NCBI GenBank assembly: GCA_002205965.3
Contig: NADL03000478.1
Location: 2,121,453 to 2,185,452 of the forward strand
DNA from: Kappaphycus alvarezii
Lineage: Eukaryota > Rhodophyta > Florideophyceae > Gigartinales > Solieriaceae
Length of the DNA: 64,000 bases
Reading direction: 5' to 3'
Part shown: positions 33,601 to 45,422 of the stretch, one piece after another
Layout: every line of letters begins with the position of its first letter
Numbering within the stretch: the stretch's first letter is position 1
Position numbers and translations under genes: made by a program
The notes under the pieces: model-generated
Databases searched by the model: none
What the model saw: the letters and a program-made list of their open reading frames with translations, nothing else
What the model was told of the DNA's origin: nothing

Positions 33601-36600
33601 ATGAAAAGAGTACTTTCATGGAAGTTTTAGGGATTTTTAGTGCGCTATCGTTCGTAGTAGTGCGCTTTATTTAGTAGCTGCGGTTTAAGTTTATTGGAGG
33701 CAGTACAAAGACTGTATAGAAACCGCCCTTTTTGATGAGAGGCGGTCTTAGTCAAAGAAGTAGTCGTTTACTAAATGAGGGCGGTATGGTTCCTGGTTTA
33801 TGCTCACTGCAAATAAAAAACTGAAAACTGACCTAGTTGTAAGTGTCCCACGTAGTAATTATTAAAACGAATTTTTGTATTTTATTGTTATTGTTATTTT
33901 TAAAATTTTCGAGGTTTATTACTGTATGACTGAATTGATTTCAAAACTATTCCTGTTTACCAGGAACTTATCAGATATTTCGGAGTATACAAAAATTCTT
34001 TAGAGGAATATAATACGAAACTTCGCGCTCCTGTAAGAAAAATACTATTCTACAGTACAGTGCAGAGTAGGGACAGCACCGCGTTTTGTACAGCAGCTTA
34101 AAATCGATGAACAATCATTGGTGAGCTTAGGTTGTACAATTATGATTTAGAAAGGCCCATTGAAATGATGGAACTGAATATATATCTACAAAAACATGTA
34201 TATCGTTGTTTTGAGTCGAACAGTTAGGAAAATCTTTTAATATCTAGTAAAGGTTCAGAATATATGGGTCCAAACTAGAATAAATCTTCCCGCTGTTATT
34301 ATAATAACGTAGATTTCAAATAACGGGTAAACTGTCTCCACCATTAATTAAGATAATTTGGCAACTGCTTAAAAGTAGGGGCGATGTAATGCAAAAGTGC
34401 GTAGAGATATGTTTTTGACCATCTTAAACTGTTTGATTCATTAATTAATTGTTTCTTGTCTCTTCCAAATCCTTTGAAACAAATCGGCTGGAAATAAACT
34501 TGCTGTTACGTATACAAAGTCTATCAGGATAGCTTACATCATTTATATCCTTTTATAGAGACAGGATTTTAAACGCTCTCCAATATCCTAATACCATTGT
34601 AAGCTCCACATGGACATGGCCCACGAATCCATACATTGTACCCAAAAGATATATATAAACCTATCCCATAACCTTGTCCTAAATGTCAAAAGTTTGCGAG
34701 TAATGTAATAGATCAAACGTCAATGGCTCGTTGATTGGCATACCTATTCCATCCAAAGAAATTTAGCAATGATCTATACATGAGTTTTAGGAGATTCTTA
34801 TCAGTGCAATCCAGGTAACTGTTAATTAACACACAAATTGAAATATAAAATTCGTTGAAAAATGAACATAGATAAGATATGAGTGGGATGCAGTTCAAGA
34901 AACGCCAAGTCTATTGTAGTGGATCTTTTCATCTAAAATTACAAAAATTCATCTAAAGTGTTCTCTTTCATGATTGTAAAGGAAAAGTAGCGCCTATTAT
35001 ATATGTTTTCGAACAACTCTAGGAGATTTTACGGCTTAAATTAAATTCCACCTTTTAAAACAAAACAAAAGTGTGACACTAAAATTTCTACTGTAACGGC
35101 GACTTTTTATATCATAGACGTATGTTCAGACATATCTACCATCTTTTTTACAAGAGAGGCGAAAAAATAAGCGGGAGTCTAAATAATTATGAAATTGTCT
35201 TCTTATAAACTTATACATGGATAAGAACATAAAATTCTTACCGATGCTACTCTGAATTAAATTAAATATACTACGTAATCTGGAGCGAATTCGTTAATAG
35301 TCCTGCATCTTGATTTTTTTGAATATTAATTCTATAAAAAAGACAGTGTTATTAAAAGTTGAATGTTGAAATTAGCTGAGCAATATTGCCTATTTGATTG
35401 GAACACCAAGCGGCCAAAAAGGAGTTCCTTCCTTCATTAATATTTTATAAAGTACTACAGTTGCAATTAAGGTTAATTTCTAAACCAATTTTCTTAGATT
35501 GATGATTTTATGTTAAAAATACTTATCTGCACAGATTAAATTATATTCTAAGTAAGTAAAGTACTTTTCAACGAGTAATAAATCATATTGAACACAGTTT
35601 CAACAGATTGTTGCGCGAAGCTGCATGGAAAAGGAAAATTTAATTAATCTACCTACGCAACAAGATTGTAACATTACTAGAAGCAGTCTCGCAAAGTGTT
35701 GGGTTTTGCATTATTTAATATTACAAAAATATTTTGTAATGGTACGCGTAACCTTTTTTAATTTATTCTTTTTAATATTCAAAACATAAGAGTTTTTCTG
35801 TCATGAAATTATGAATTCAGAACTCAAAGAGGCTTTTATTTAATACCTTTTTCGACCTAAAATTTAGGCAATGGAAAGATGAATGTGCATCAAATTAAAG
35901 CACTATAACGCAGTGTTTGAATTTATACGTTCTCAGAAAAGATTTGAAGCACGAAATATTCTTCTGTCCCTGATAGAAAGTAATTTTATAAGTAAATTTG
36001 CTACGAAATGTTCATATCTGAACGCAAAAAGGGTAATTATGTATTTTATTTATTTTTACTCCATTTAAATGGTAATATTAAGCATGGCGTGTAATGTTGA
36101 CCTTGGAGTTACGCAAAAAAGTACGCAAAAATGGATTGAAATTTAACAGTGTTACTAAAAGAACAAAAATGTACGGTCTATGAAGATTTTGTGGTGTACG
36201 AAGGATTATGGATTACTCAGTTGGAGAAATATCCTCATTTGGCTTTTGGTATGATTGAACTGGCGCGCAGACCGAGAAGTGATATTTTTTGACCAGTCTT
36301 CGATAATTTCCGGCGAACTTGTAGGTAGGGAAATGATTGCATCAAAATCTAGTGGAGCAAAATTACACTCGACATGCGGAAACGGAGCCGTGTCACCGGA
36401 CAAGAGAAGCTCTTCATGCACCATCCAGGCATGGAACTGCTGGCTCATGAGTTAAATTTAAAAAGTGGGTCCTACAACGTATAGTGCTGGCAGTATCCTT
36501 AAATATTTGCATGAAAATCAGTTTAAAATAAAATTGAATCATCTTCAGGCCCCGAATCATGGCATTGAATCAATCGAATGTACAATTTTTTTGAACCAAA

Positions 36601-39185
36601 CATTTTCAAAACTTTCTTTCGCATCGACGACACGGCAATCTAGAAATAACTGTAAACAAACAATTTACCCAGAAACGTTAAGTGTAGCACCTTCATTATT
36701 TTATAAAGCAATTTTGTTGAAGGATTTGTGGTCACTGATTTTTGAACCCTGAAAAAGTATTTTGGAACCTTTTTTAATTGAAAAGTGTGATAGATTCAAC
36801 TGAGTGAATCAGAAGAAAAAAGAAGTGTCATTGAGAAAATTGCATATCTGTCAGCCAAAAAACAGCGCCGATCCTTTTTGGAAAATAAAATCAAAACGAA
36901 AAGCTTGTAGAATCAAAAATTTGGAACCAGGACCCACAACCCTGAATTTTCCATAGAATTTTAAGCCAAATCAAATTAAAAGGAAAATAAAAAGCAATAA
37001 TCATTGGTTTAAGACTACCAGATACTCTTTTCGAAGGAACTGAGTAAATAATCGTAGAAAGATGCATTTCATACATTTTATTATTGATGTGAGGCTTAAC
37101 CGTGCCAAATTTTTTAATTAATTTTGTTACAAGTTGTTACATTAGTGGAGCCCGGTATTTTGTAATACCAATGAGGCAGAGAGTTTCCACCTGAAATCTT
37201 TGAATCTAAATTATCGAAATGCCATCGAAATTATTTCGATGCGGCTTGGAATGCTCAAACAATTTTTCGATGGCTTCTTCATCAAAATTTACTGTATTAA
37301 AATTTGCTTGTTGATCTACATCTTATGAGGGCGGAGTCAAGTCAATCTGTTACTTCCTCTACATATTCAAAACGATTAATTACTCTATTTGGAGTAATCT
37401 TTTTGTTTCGTTACAAGATCTGACTTCAACTCTACGTAAAAAATAAAAGAGGAGTGATTTAAGCACATCTTCTCTGAGCATTGTATTTTTTGGAAGAGAT
37501 GGGAATCTGAGTATATGTAGAAAACATTTACTGCTTGTGTCGAGAAACGTTTTCGCAAGTGGTCATATATAGTGATTATTTGTCTCTGGAAATTGATTTA
37601 GTAAGTGTTATCTCCATTATATTTCCGATATTTAAGAATTAATCAACTAATGTACTTCAGATTCTTTGGTCCAATCATCTCCGAAATCCTGCTCTTTCAC
37701 GCTGCTACGCCCATGCAGATGGAACTGATTTCCTTATTATCGGACCCCGCAAAGTGGCATATGTAGCGGAATAGCAGATACGAAGGTGTTATATTCGAGC
37801 CACAGGATTCTGTCTGGCAATTGGAAAAACGAACTACACAGAAAAAAATTAAAGAATATTCTCTGTCCCTCTCTTTCGTTAACCACTCTGATATGCAGTA
37901 GCACAGTTTTACGATGGCGAAGAGAAGTTGGTTTGGTAGAGCAGAGCATGATTACTTGGACATTCCAATACTACACTGAACTATACAGTACAGTAAGGGC
38001 ATTTATTTCTACTGCCTATTTCCATCGGCATTGGTACTGTATATCCACCCGAGTGGACCTGAGGGCGTTTATTCCGGTCCACTCGGCCCCCAACTTGGAC
38101 CTAGTGTTTCCGCAGGTGAAAGGCAGCTATTAACCCAAGTGTCGACTTTACTCATATCTAAGTTGGATCTCCAGTACTTTAATGACATTGATTTACTTTC
38201 GCCGCCATCGCAGATAAACCTAACCTAGCTAACTATTATTTATACGTAACCGAACACTAGTGCTCCAGAATAAACAGAAACCCTAGTGTTGACTCTGAAA
38301 TTGACTCTCAACTTCCGCCTTTGCCGCAACCTTACCGACGGCAACTTTGGCTATAGAAACGTTTATCCGCCCGCGTTCCCCTTCTATTTCCTTGCTCTCC
38401 ATCCAATATTATACTAAACATTTCAATGTCTATTTTTGATACTTACTAACACTTGCACGCCAAACTCCGCCGTTTATATCAAGTTTGACGTTGGTGACAA
38501 ACCCCTTATCTCTAAAGGAGATAATTAGCACTGCGGAACCCCCAATTATTTCTCCTTTTGTCCTATATTGCACCCCTGGTGTCCACGGTTCTTTGAACTC
38601 GATTATTCTCAGGGTTCTAGCATTCCGCGGAACCTTGCCCAGCGTTACAACCTCGATGATAATTAAACCGTCCAGTTGTCCAGGAAACCGCCCCTGCTCT
38701 ACGATCTTAACTTCTCCTCGCTGTCTGCGAGCTTCGCTACTGCACCACAGGGTGCTGAAAGAGTAATAGGGACAGCGAACACGCTTTGAGTCTTGGTCTG
38801 TGTATGTTAGCTTTTTCATTGTCTGAGGGGATTCCGTACCTAGACGAGAGCAACTGGGCACTGCGCATTGCACTAAAGTGGCCCACTCGTGTGATTTTAC
38901 AGCACCATCATTTACTTTAGTTGGCAGTCAGCAAGAATTCTCTCACTGTATGGAAAAATATCTGCTGTTAGGATTGGGCAGACTTGTCCAAGATTAAATC
39001 AAAGATATATAACAAAAATCATCTCTGCCAGTGGAAGCACAGTACGAGTGCCAATCGCACTACGCAATATTCTCTTGTGCTGGCATAAGCTGCATTGTTC
39101 TGGCCTATGGTATTAAATTCCGGCGAGCATTGAAAGTAGAGATATTGCACGTTTGATAAGATTATTTTTCTGCAAAAGTCACACT
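30601..39185. other. AT-rich gene desert with transposase relics
   Basis: About 8.5 kb with clearly lower GC than either side and no ORF above 150 codons. It contains one readable transposase relic (32820-33086), short homopolymers and scattered GTACAG words (about 34052, 37985). No tRNA, rRNA or organellar protein-coding signature was noticed. An inverted GTGGGTCC pair near 36470 and 36930 could mark a small decayed element. Likely heterochromatic or decayed transposon DNA. Confidence 0.5.
32820..33086 (-). pseudogene. DDE transposase relic
   Basis: The reverse strand reads HKLYGFRVEFSVLPNGSELN and a few residues on SRYMADLDIFRSKNN. This matches the core of a DDE endonuclease family (the 'hK.yGfKvE.sVLPnG ... 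gS.sDldIFR' segment). Only about 85 codons are left and no flanking domain could be followed. Inactive. Confidence 0.55.
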
Positions 39186-39390
39186 AGAGAATTTTTGCAG
39201 AACGAATTTCGTAAACTTTAACGTCCACAGCGAGGACAAATTGAACACGTTGCTGATTCCTACAAAATTGTCACACGACACAAAAAAAACCTGTGCAGTC
39301 TTTTGATTTTACGAAGTAAACCTCGTGGGTTTTGGCCGGAGTTGTTTGCGATCGGAGTCTTAGTAACTCCCCACCACCGCAACCCCAAAC

Positions 39391-40663
39391 ATGGACGCAA
39401 CCATCTTAGAGATGCGATTCACTTGCAACCGCTCCCCAATGTCTACACCAGAACAAGCAAAAAAGAACGCAGCTATTGGCCCCGTTGCTACTACCCTCCA
39501 TCAAACCATGCCGCCGACTCCCCCTCTTGTGTCCCCTCCTATCCATATTTCCTTACAAAAAGCGCCAACCCCACTGCGACGGATGCAGCACTTTCTCTTC
39601 ATTCTTTGCTGCCAACGCTGTAACCCTTACCTCCCACACCGCCTTCGTCATCTGATTTAACAACAACAGCAGTGTTCTCCCAAGAGCCAAGCACAGGAAC
39701 CACAACAGCAGCGGCTGGCGCATCAGTACTCAATGATACTGATAGTAACGAGGATGATACAGTACCGCAATACGAAAACACTCGCAAACTGCCAAGGTTT
39801 AATTATTCCAACTGGGACTACGCTTTACTCAAATGCGTCCGCGCTACTGACGCTCATCGTCAAGGTCGAGGTTCGAAGTGCAAGGCATTTGCCGCTGCTC
39901 GGGATATATTTCTCGCCGAGGTCCCGAGTATGGTGTTCAAACACCAATCCAAGCCTAAGCAAAAGTCTCACACCGACCGTTTCAACTTACTTGTCGAAAT
40001 GCGACGAGCGACAGTCAAATAGAATGCATCCACCTCCGGACTTGCGGAGGAACTCAATGAGAAAGATCAGCTTCCTGACGATTTGATCCTCGAAATTGAT
40101 GAATATGATGATACCTCACAGAAATCGAGGAAGGAAAAAAATATTGCTGAAAATAGCCTTGTTTTAGTTGGAGAAGAGATCAGGAAAGCAGCGCTAAAGC
40201 TGCACAAGGAATAATCGTCGGGAAGTGGGGCTTTAGGTGACGAGAAGATTGAGAGGGGAAAGGATTCTCCGGTAAGAAAAATGTCAGTCTTGCAAGATGT
40301 CTGTGAGGTCAACCAAATTATAATAGATTGCGTTAAAAGGAGGATGGAACTGGATGAAAGGCAGCTATCGCTCTCTAAAGCATTCGAGCATCGTTTGATG
40401 AAGAGGGTTTCAACAATTCTCACCATATAATGGAGAAACAGATCAAACTTGAGGAACGGAGGTTTGATTTAGAGAGGGAAGAAAGAATCGACGAGCGGAT
40501 AGAGAGGGTAAAATTTATGAAAATGATGAACGTGATGCTTGCAAAGCTCAATTGGACTCCTCGCGGTGGGTCCAGAGGAGCGAAGTACGCGTCCCGAGCT
40601 TACCAGCGCTCCATGAGGAGCGATCAGCGCAAACCAGGGGCAAAAAGTAGCATTTCTCAGTAA
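39391..40663 (+). pseudogene. Harbinger Myb-like accessory gene, broken
   Basis: The reading passes through NYSNWDYALLKCVRATDAHR, GSKCKAFAAARDIFLAEVPS, then KSHTDRFNLLVEMRR, a trihelix/Myb-like DNA-binding segment. A TAG at 40019-40021 follows TVK and the same frame continues with STSGLAEELNEKDQLPDDLI. A later shift and a further charged coiled-coil part (EKQIKLEERRFDLEREERID) complete it. Such proteins recruit the Harbinger transposase to element ends. The stop is probably a CAG to TAG change. Confidence 0.65.
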
Positions 40664-40761
40664 TAAGTGATTCGATAATTCTCAGTTATGTGCTGATTCT
40701 AAGTACTTTCATAGAGAGGTTGAATGTAGGTTAAAATGAGTTATAATTGGCCTCCTTTGAG

Positions 40762-41753
40762 TCAACACGTTCTCATGTTATGTAGCAACACTGAAGTCTT
40801 ATATTTCAAGCCAATTGGGCCTTGGCGAACTTTCAATCCCTGTGCATTGTCGTTCCGGGACCATCTCTGTTTTAAGTCCTTATAGCTCCATTCTACTGCG
40901 ACGAGAAGCGCAATCATGACAGAGTAAAATATACGTTGAGCTGTTGTCGCACCAGCGTCATGAAACGCCCTTTGTAAGTATGACCAGAGGATGGACGCAA
41001 GGTCACCACAGATGTGAAAATGTCTTCCGTTCACGTTCATACATGATGCCAATACGTCTTCAACCCCAGACATCCGAAGCAAAGTGAGGTCATGCCTTCT
41101 ATCTTCTATTGGAACGTAAGCTGAAAACATCAAGCCGTCGGGCGTAGATACCGTTTGACATACTAAACAATGCATTCTTTTATGGCCAGAATAGCAGCTT
41201 CGCTGAAGACTTCCATGGTTGCCAGGTCGTGGCATACGTATCTTTGTGCAGTCAATAAATCCGACACAGATTTCGAAGGACAATCATCATTTTTTAGAGC
41301 ATTGACGTATAGAGGTGCTCGACTTCCCATCTATTGCAGGCGAGACCCCACAAGATGGCCGTAGTCCGCTGAAATTTTCTCTACTGGTTCCCAGAAAACC
41401 TCCTTTATGCGAGAACTAACTATTCTAAATTCCTCTTGCATATCAAGAAGTCGTATTGGAGTTGAAATAGGGCGGAGAACGATACAGCAAGAAGTAAAGT
41501 CATCACAGTAGTATCGGCTTCTTTTTGCAAAGGCTGATCCTAAGCATATATGCTTCGCGAGTAGGCCGATGAGTCTCCTCGGAAATCGATAGCGACTATA
41601 GCACGCCATATTCCTGGGGGCGTTAAAGTTGAACACCGTAAATGACAACCTCGTGGTTCTGATTGATATCCGACTGATTTCGGTTCTGATAACCTCAACC
41701 TGAGTGAGTGCAGCAGCGGCTGCCTCATCTGCCTCATCTGCGATTATGATCAC
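40762..41753 (-). pseudogene. PIF/Harbinger DDE transposase, two frames
   Basis: The N-terminal part (41753-41331) includes NAPRNMACYSRYRFPRRLIG and helices typical of the region ahead of the catalytic core. After a frame change at about 41300, the core reads EICVGFIDCTKIRMPRPGNH, YSGHKRMHCLVCQTVSTPDG, EDRRHDLTLLR and VAVEWSYKDLKQRW. These carry the first Asp, the RRHD Asp and the final Glu of the DDE triad. The catalytic residues are therefore preserved, although the frame is broken once. Confidence 0.8.
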
Positions 41754-42033
41754 TTGAGCAGTCTTGAACTGCTAGTTGGGCTCTCTGTCGTTGTATTCCT
41801 AGTCGATCGTCGCGGTACGGCATGTTGCTGGACTAAGATGGAACAACAACAAAAGTAGCGACACAGGGGTAATTGGCTAATAAATACAGTACAGTGCAGC
41901 TCATGCATGCTCGTACTCATTGGTTCCACGAATTTACTGTCGCGTAAATTCCACCGATTTGTGAACTTCGCGTTTTTGTTCGTTTCTTGACATACGAAAA
42001 TTAAATACGAATTTCGTGTAGCGTAAATTCTCT

Positions 42034-43295
42034 ACTGATGCAAATACTCGCAGTAGTAATCTGAAGAGGTAGTTGCTGGAAGGCCAAACTATTGTTGCAT
42101 CTGGAGATTATTCAGATCCTACGCGCCTCAACGTACTGACGCTCAAAATGTACGAACCGACGTTTCAACGAATCAAAGTTGAATGTTAAGTCTCAAATCT
42201 TTGCATTGAACAGTTTAAGGTGTTGTTGATTCCATTCAGGAATAGTCTGTTCCAACATAAATAATGATATATCCCAGTCGCACGTTTGGTCTAGGTTATA
42301 TTCAAAAATGTGCATTTTTGTGTTCTACTGTATGTATTTTGACAATTGGCAAAAATCCAATATTTTGGTTTATGGAGCACGGGCAGCCGTTCCGATTGCT
42401 GATGCGCAGCGAACATTGTTCGCTCGTCACGCGGCGAGACTCGTCCAGAATAACGCCAGTTGTTTGTTGGAAGGAGTTTTGAGCGACACTTAGGCCACAA
42501 CTTGAAATTGTGTATACAGTGTATTCCAGAGAACCTCCGTTCTGAGGGTATGTACAGTAAGTGGTTACCCTACTTACAGTAGTCCTAGTGTGCGATTGCT
42601 CTTAGCCGGAAAATTAAGTATACCAACCCATTCAAGTAAACCCAATTCCCCCCTCTGTGTACAGTGTACAGTACAGTACAGTACAGTACAGTACAGTACA
42701 TGTACACATCCTACAATACGTTTACAGTAAAGCAGACAGGAATTATCTTGCCCCTCGAGAGAGCCCCTCGAGAGTTCATGCACTGTTGTGTAAAGCTGAT
42801 TCCGTCTATTGTACTGAACGCATTAAACTTCATTAAACTTGCTAGCTTGAGTAGCTTTCAAGCCAGCTTAACTGAAGTACAGTACTGTACAGTACAGAAT
42901 AAAGTAATGCTGTACAATCGAACTCTTTGCCATTATCTGAACTTTAATAAATATACGGCGTAACTTTACCTTTTGAAACAGTATTGTACTCGAGTGTGAA
43001 TTACAGCAGAGCTGTAATGATTCCCGTTAACATACGGTACGTGTCAATACCAGACCATTGATAGTTTGAAACCATTCAACCAGACCAGAGAAAATGACAA
43101 AATTAAACGTCATAAACTGTAACTATCCGATTATTTCGCCCTTGACCTTTGATGATAGTCATCATTTAATGCAGCTTCAGGCCGCTTCATCGCCCATACC
43201 CAGGTCCTCCTCTTCCAGCCATCCACACCATCAAAGTATCATTACTCCTTAAGTGCCTCTTTGTCACCCGCTCTCGTCATCCCTCTGTCAACCCG
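42034..43295. other. Intergenic, with long GTACA repeat
   Basis: No confident gene. A perfect (CAGTA)n run of about ten units covers 42660-42702, the longest of the recurrent GTACAGTA word, with a second group at 42872-42897. These lie 400-640 bp upstream of PEN-2. Confidence 0.5.
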
Positions 43296-43938
43296 ATGAA
43301 CTCCGAAACGCCGGCGACCGAATCTTCCCCAGCCCCTCCCCCAAATACAAACACCCCCGTAGCCCGTGGCGTCGCCCCATGGGAACGTCATCAAAACCTC
43401 AATGACCCACATCACCCTCAATCCGTCGAACAAGCAGACCGCTGGCGCAAGGCTGCCGCAGATCTTGACCTCGCCTATCAACGTGAGGCAAAACGTAGAC
43501 GTCGAGCAGAACGTGCCGCCGCCAGGAAAGAACGCCAGGAAGAAGAAAAGCAACGCAACCTTGAAAGTCATGCCCGCCGTATGTACTATCTTGGCTTCTT
43601 CTTTCTTCCGCTAGTTTGGCTCGTCGCACTTTTTTACTTTCATCGAGAGCATCGCGCAGAGAATGCAAATCCTATTATCAAGAAATGTAAGTTGCCCGCA
43701 TTTCACTAACCTGGCATCGCTTTGTTTACCATCTCGGCCGTTTCAGAGTGCAAATCAGACCAATCTAAACCCATTTCCCTCTTCTGTCTTGCCAGATTAC
43801 AAATACTCTCGCATCATGGTCGTCATCTATACAATTCTCTTTGTTGCCTGGTTTACCGTCTTCCAGGTTTTCGCCGACTCTTCTCTCAGGAAACTTAACA
43901 TTTTATTCTTCACTGGTCGAAGCATCTCAGGATTCTAG
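43296..43938 (+). CDS. PSENEN: PEN-2, gamma-secretase subunit
   Basis: PEN-2 is the smallest subunit of gamma-secretase and triggers presenilin endoproteolysis. Exon 1 is 43296-43686, a GT-AG intron of 109 bp follows (43687-43795), and exon 2 is 43796-43938; the junction splits a Tyr codon. The product is 177 residues. The C-terminal half aligns with the family: YYLGFFFLPLVWLVALFYFH (first helix with the LPxxWL core), NANPIIKKYYKYS, and IMVVIYTILFVAWFTVFQVF (second helix). The N-terminal half is a 90-residue extension rich in Pro and then Arg/Glu (REAKRRRRAERAAARKERQE), likely a coiled coil, which animal PEN-2 (about 100 residues) lacks. It converges on the VTE6-like gene 112 bp away. Confidence 0.85.
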
Positions 43939-44050
43939 TTTCAGCTCCACCCACATCTCACCCAAACTGCCGCTCTTCTCTCACATATACCCACACCTTT
44001 ATAACTAGTACCGCTTCCCTTCTCTCCAAGGGCCTGACTTTTCGACGTCC

Positions 44051-44995
44051 TCATCCGCCACCAAGCAAAATCATCAAACCCATTCCCACCGCGGCCCCTA
44101 CTGCCGTATTTACAAAGTTGACGAACTCATTCGACCAACCCCACTTCTCTTGTACTCCCGCTCCAATAAACGACTCCACAGTCGTCCCAACAAACGCCCC
44201 GACCACGATTATCCCAACCTCCCACCATCCCATCAACAACCCTACCACCATCCCATACACGCCCACTACTACCGACCCCACAATCCCTGCAACCGTCCCC
44301 TCCAAACTAACCCCTCCTTCCCTCCCCTTCTCTACTGCTTCAAAAGTAGTCACCAAGTAAGTCTTCGTCCCAAATGCTTTCCCAATTTCACTCCCCAGTG
44401 TATCAGACATCTTTGTACCCATCGCTGCCACATACCCAACCACCAACACTCGGTAAGCAACCTCCGCCATCGCTTCCCCATCCCCCAGACCTCCAAACAC
44501 CCCTACCACCAACGCAAACACCGCGCAAATAGCTCCCATTCCAGCCGCCCCCCACAAATTCTCCGGACCTCGGGCACCACCCCTCTTTTCCGCAATGCCC
44601 AACCTCTCCTTCTCCTGCCGCCCCACCTTTGTCACCAATGATCCCACAATCAAAAAACCAAAACACAAAGAATATCCAGGCCACCATAGACAGCTCCACA
44701 GCAATATCCCCAATCCTAATGCATGTAACAAGGCAGTCTCCGTCAACACTCTCTGCCCTACAACCTTAGCCAGTGCGAATAGAACTCCATTCAACAAAAC
44801 TCCTTGCCCCGCATGCGACCATACCAAACTCGCAGGCGTCAGAACCATTGCCATGTGGTAGTTTTTGCACCGGCGATGGCATTGCCCAACGCGGTGCGAG
44901 CGGATGGCGCGGACTTTGCAAGCGGTGGATGGAGAGGGATTTGTTTGGCGGAGTCTGGTGGATCGGTTAGTTAAGGGTGGGAGGCAGAAGGCCAT
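44051..44995 (-). CDS. DUF92/TMEM19 family protein, VTE6-like phytyl-phosphate kinase
   Basis: Plant plastid VTE6 of this family phosphorylates phytyl phosphate for tocopherol and phylloquinone synthesis; animal TMEM19 has no assigned reaction. The clean 314-codon ORF has a Ser/Arg/Thr-rich leader of about 48 residues (a likely plastid transit peptide), then several helices. TKMSDTLGSEIGKAFGTKTY and LVTTFEAVEKGREGGVSLEG closely follow the VTE6 pattern ('KLSDTxxSEIGKAYGKTTYLVTTF...GTEGAVSVEGT'). VGAFVGTTVESFIGAGVQEK and NEFVNFVNTAVGAAVGMGLM complete the family. This is one of two genes that suggest a plastid-bearing host. Confidence 0.82.
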   Translation of the reverse strand: MAFCLPPLTNRSTRLRQTNPSPSTACKVRAIRSHRVGQCHRRCKNYHMAMVLTPASLVWSHAGQGVLLNGVLFALAKVVGQRVLTETALLHALGLGILLWSCLWWPGYSLCFGFLIVGSLVTKVGRQEKERLGIAEKRGGARGPENLWGAAGMGAICAVFALVVGVFGGLGDGEAMAEVAYRVLVVGYVAAMGTKMSDTLGSEIGKAFGTKTYLVTTFEAVEKGREGGVSLEGTVAGIVGSVVVGVYGMVVGLLMGWWEVGIIVVGAFVGTTVESFIGAGVQEKWGWSNEFVNFVNTAVGAAVGMGLMILLGGG

Positions 44996-45422
44996 GGAGG
45001 GTTTTCAGGGTGCGTGTCAGGAGACGAGTCAGTCGCAGGATGGGGGGTCACTACCTAGTGGGCTACCACCTGGGAGAAACTGGGGACGGCTCTTTGTGGT
45101 CGATGGCTATTGGTCTTTGCTGGACGAGAAGTGGAGTACTGATTTTGCCAGATGCCTGAAACTAAACCCTTGAATCCGCCTATAGACTGGTGGTTTTTTG
45201 GAATGCTGTACTGTATTTACCATATCTCGAACTGATACACAGAAACAGCGAGATATACAAGTCAAATGAGAGCATGCATCGCAGTTGTAGAATCACTCGC
45301 GGAGTACATGAGAGTCGGCGTAGGGTGAGTCCCTGTTGCTGAGCATTGCGACGCGTGGAAAGGAACCTATTAAGGGCATGATCAATATCCAAATGTTGGC
45401 GGAACGAGAGGCGAGGGTTAGA
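44996..45422. other. Upstream region, no gene recognised
   Basis: Probably 5' sequence of the VTE6-like gene and 3' sequence of the next reverse-strand gene. No motif of note. Confidence 0.35.

Larger units (their letters stand above)
39186..42033. mobile_element. PIF/Harbinger DNA transposon with TIRs and 3-bp target duplication
   Basis: A 2,848-bp element. The left end AGAGAATTTTTGCAG matches the inverse of the right end ...GTAAATTCTCT, with about 22 of 28 terminal bases paired. Both sides are flanked by ACT (39183-39185 and 42034-42036), the 3-bp duplication length expected of PIF/Harbinger. Inside are the two genes characteristic of the superfamily, a Myb/trihelix-like DNA-binding protein (forward) and a DDE transposase (reverse), facing each other. 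Both are damaged, so this copy is non-autonomous. Confidence 0.8.

Noticed and set aside
30601..39185. Organellar DNA insertion (NUMT/NUPT)
   Set aside because: Despite the AT-richness, no organellar protein, tRNA or rRNA signature could be read in any frame.
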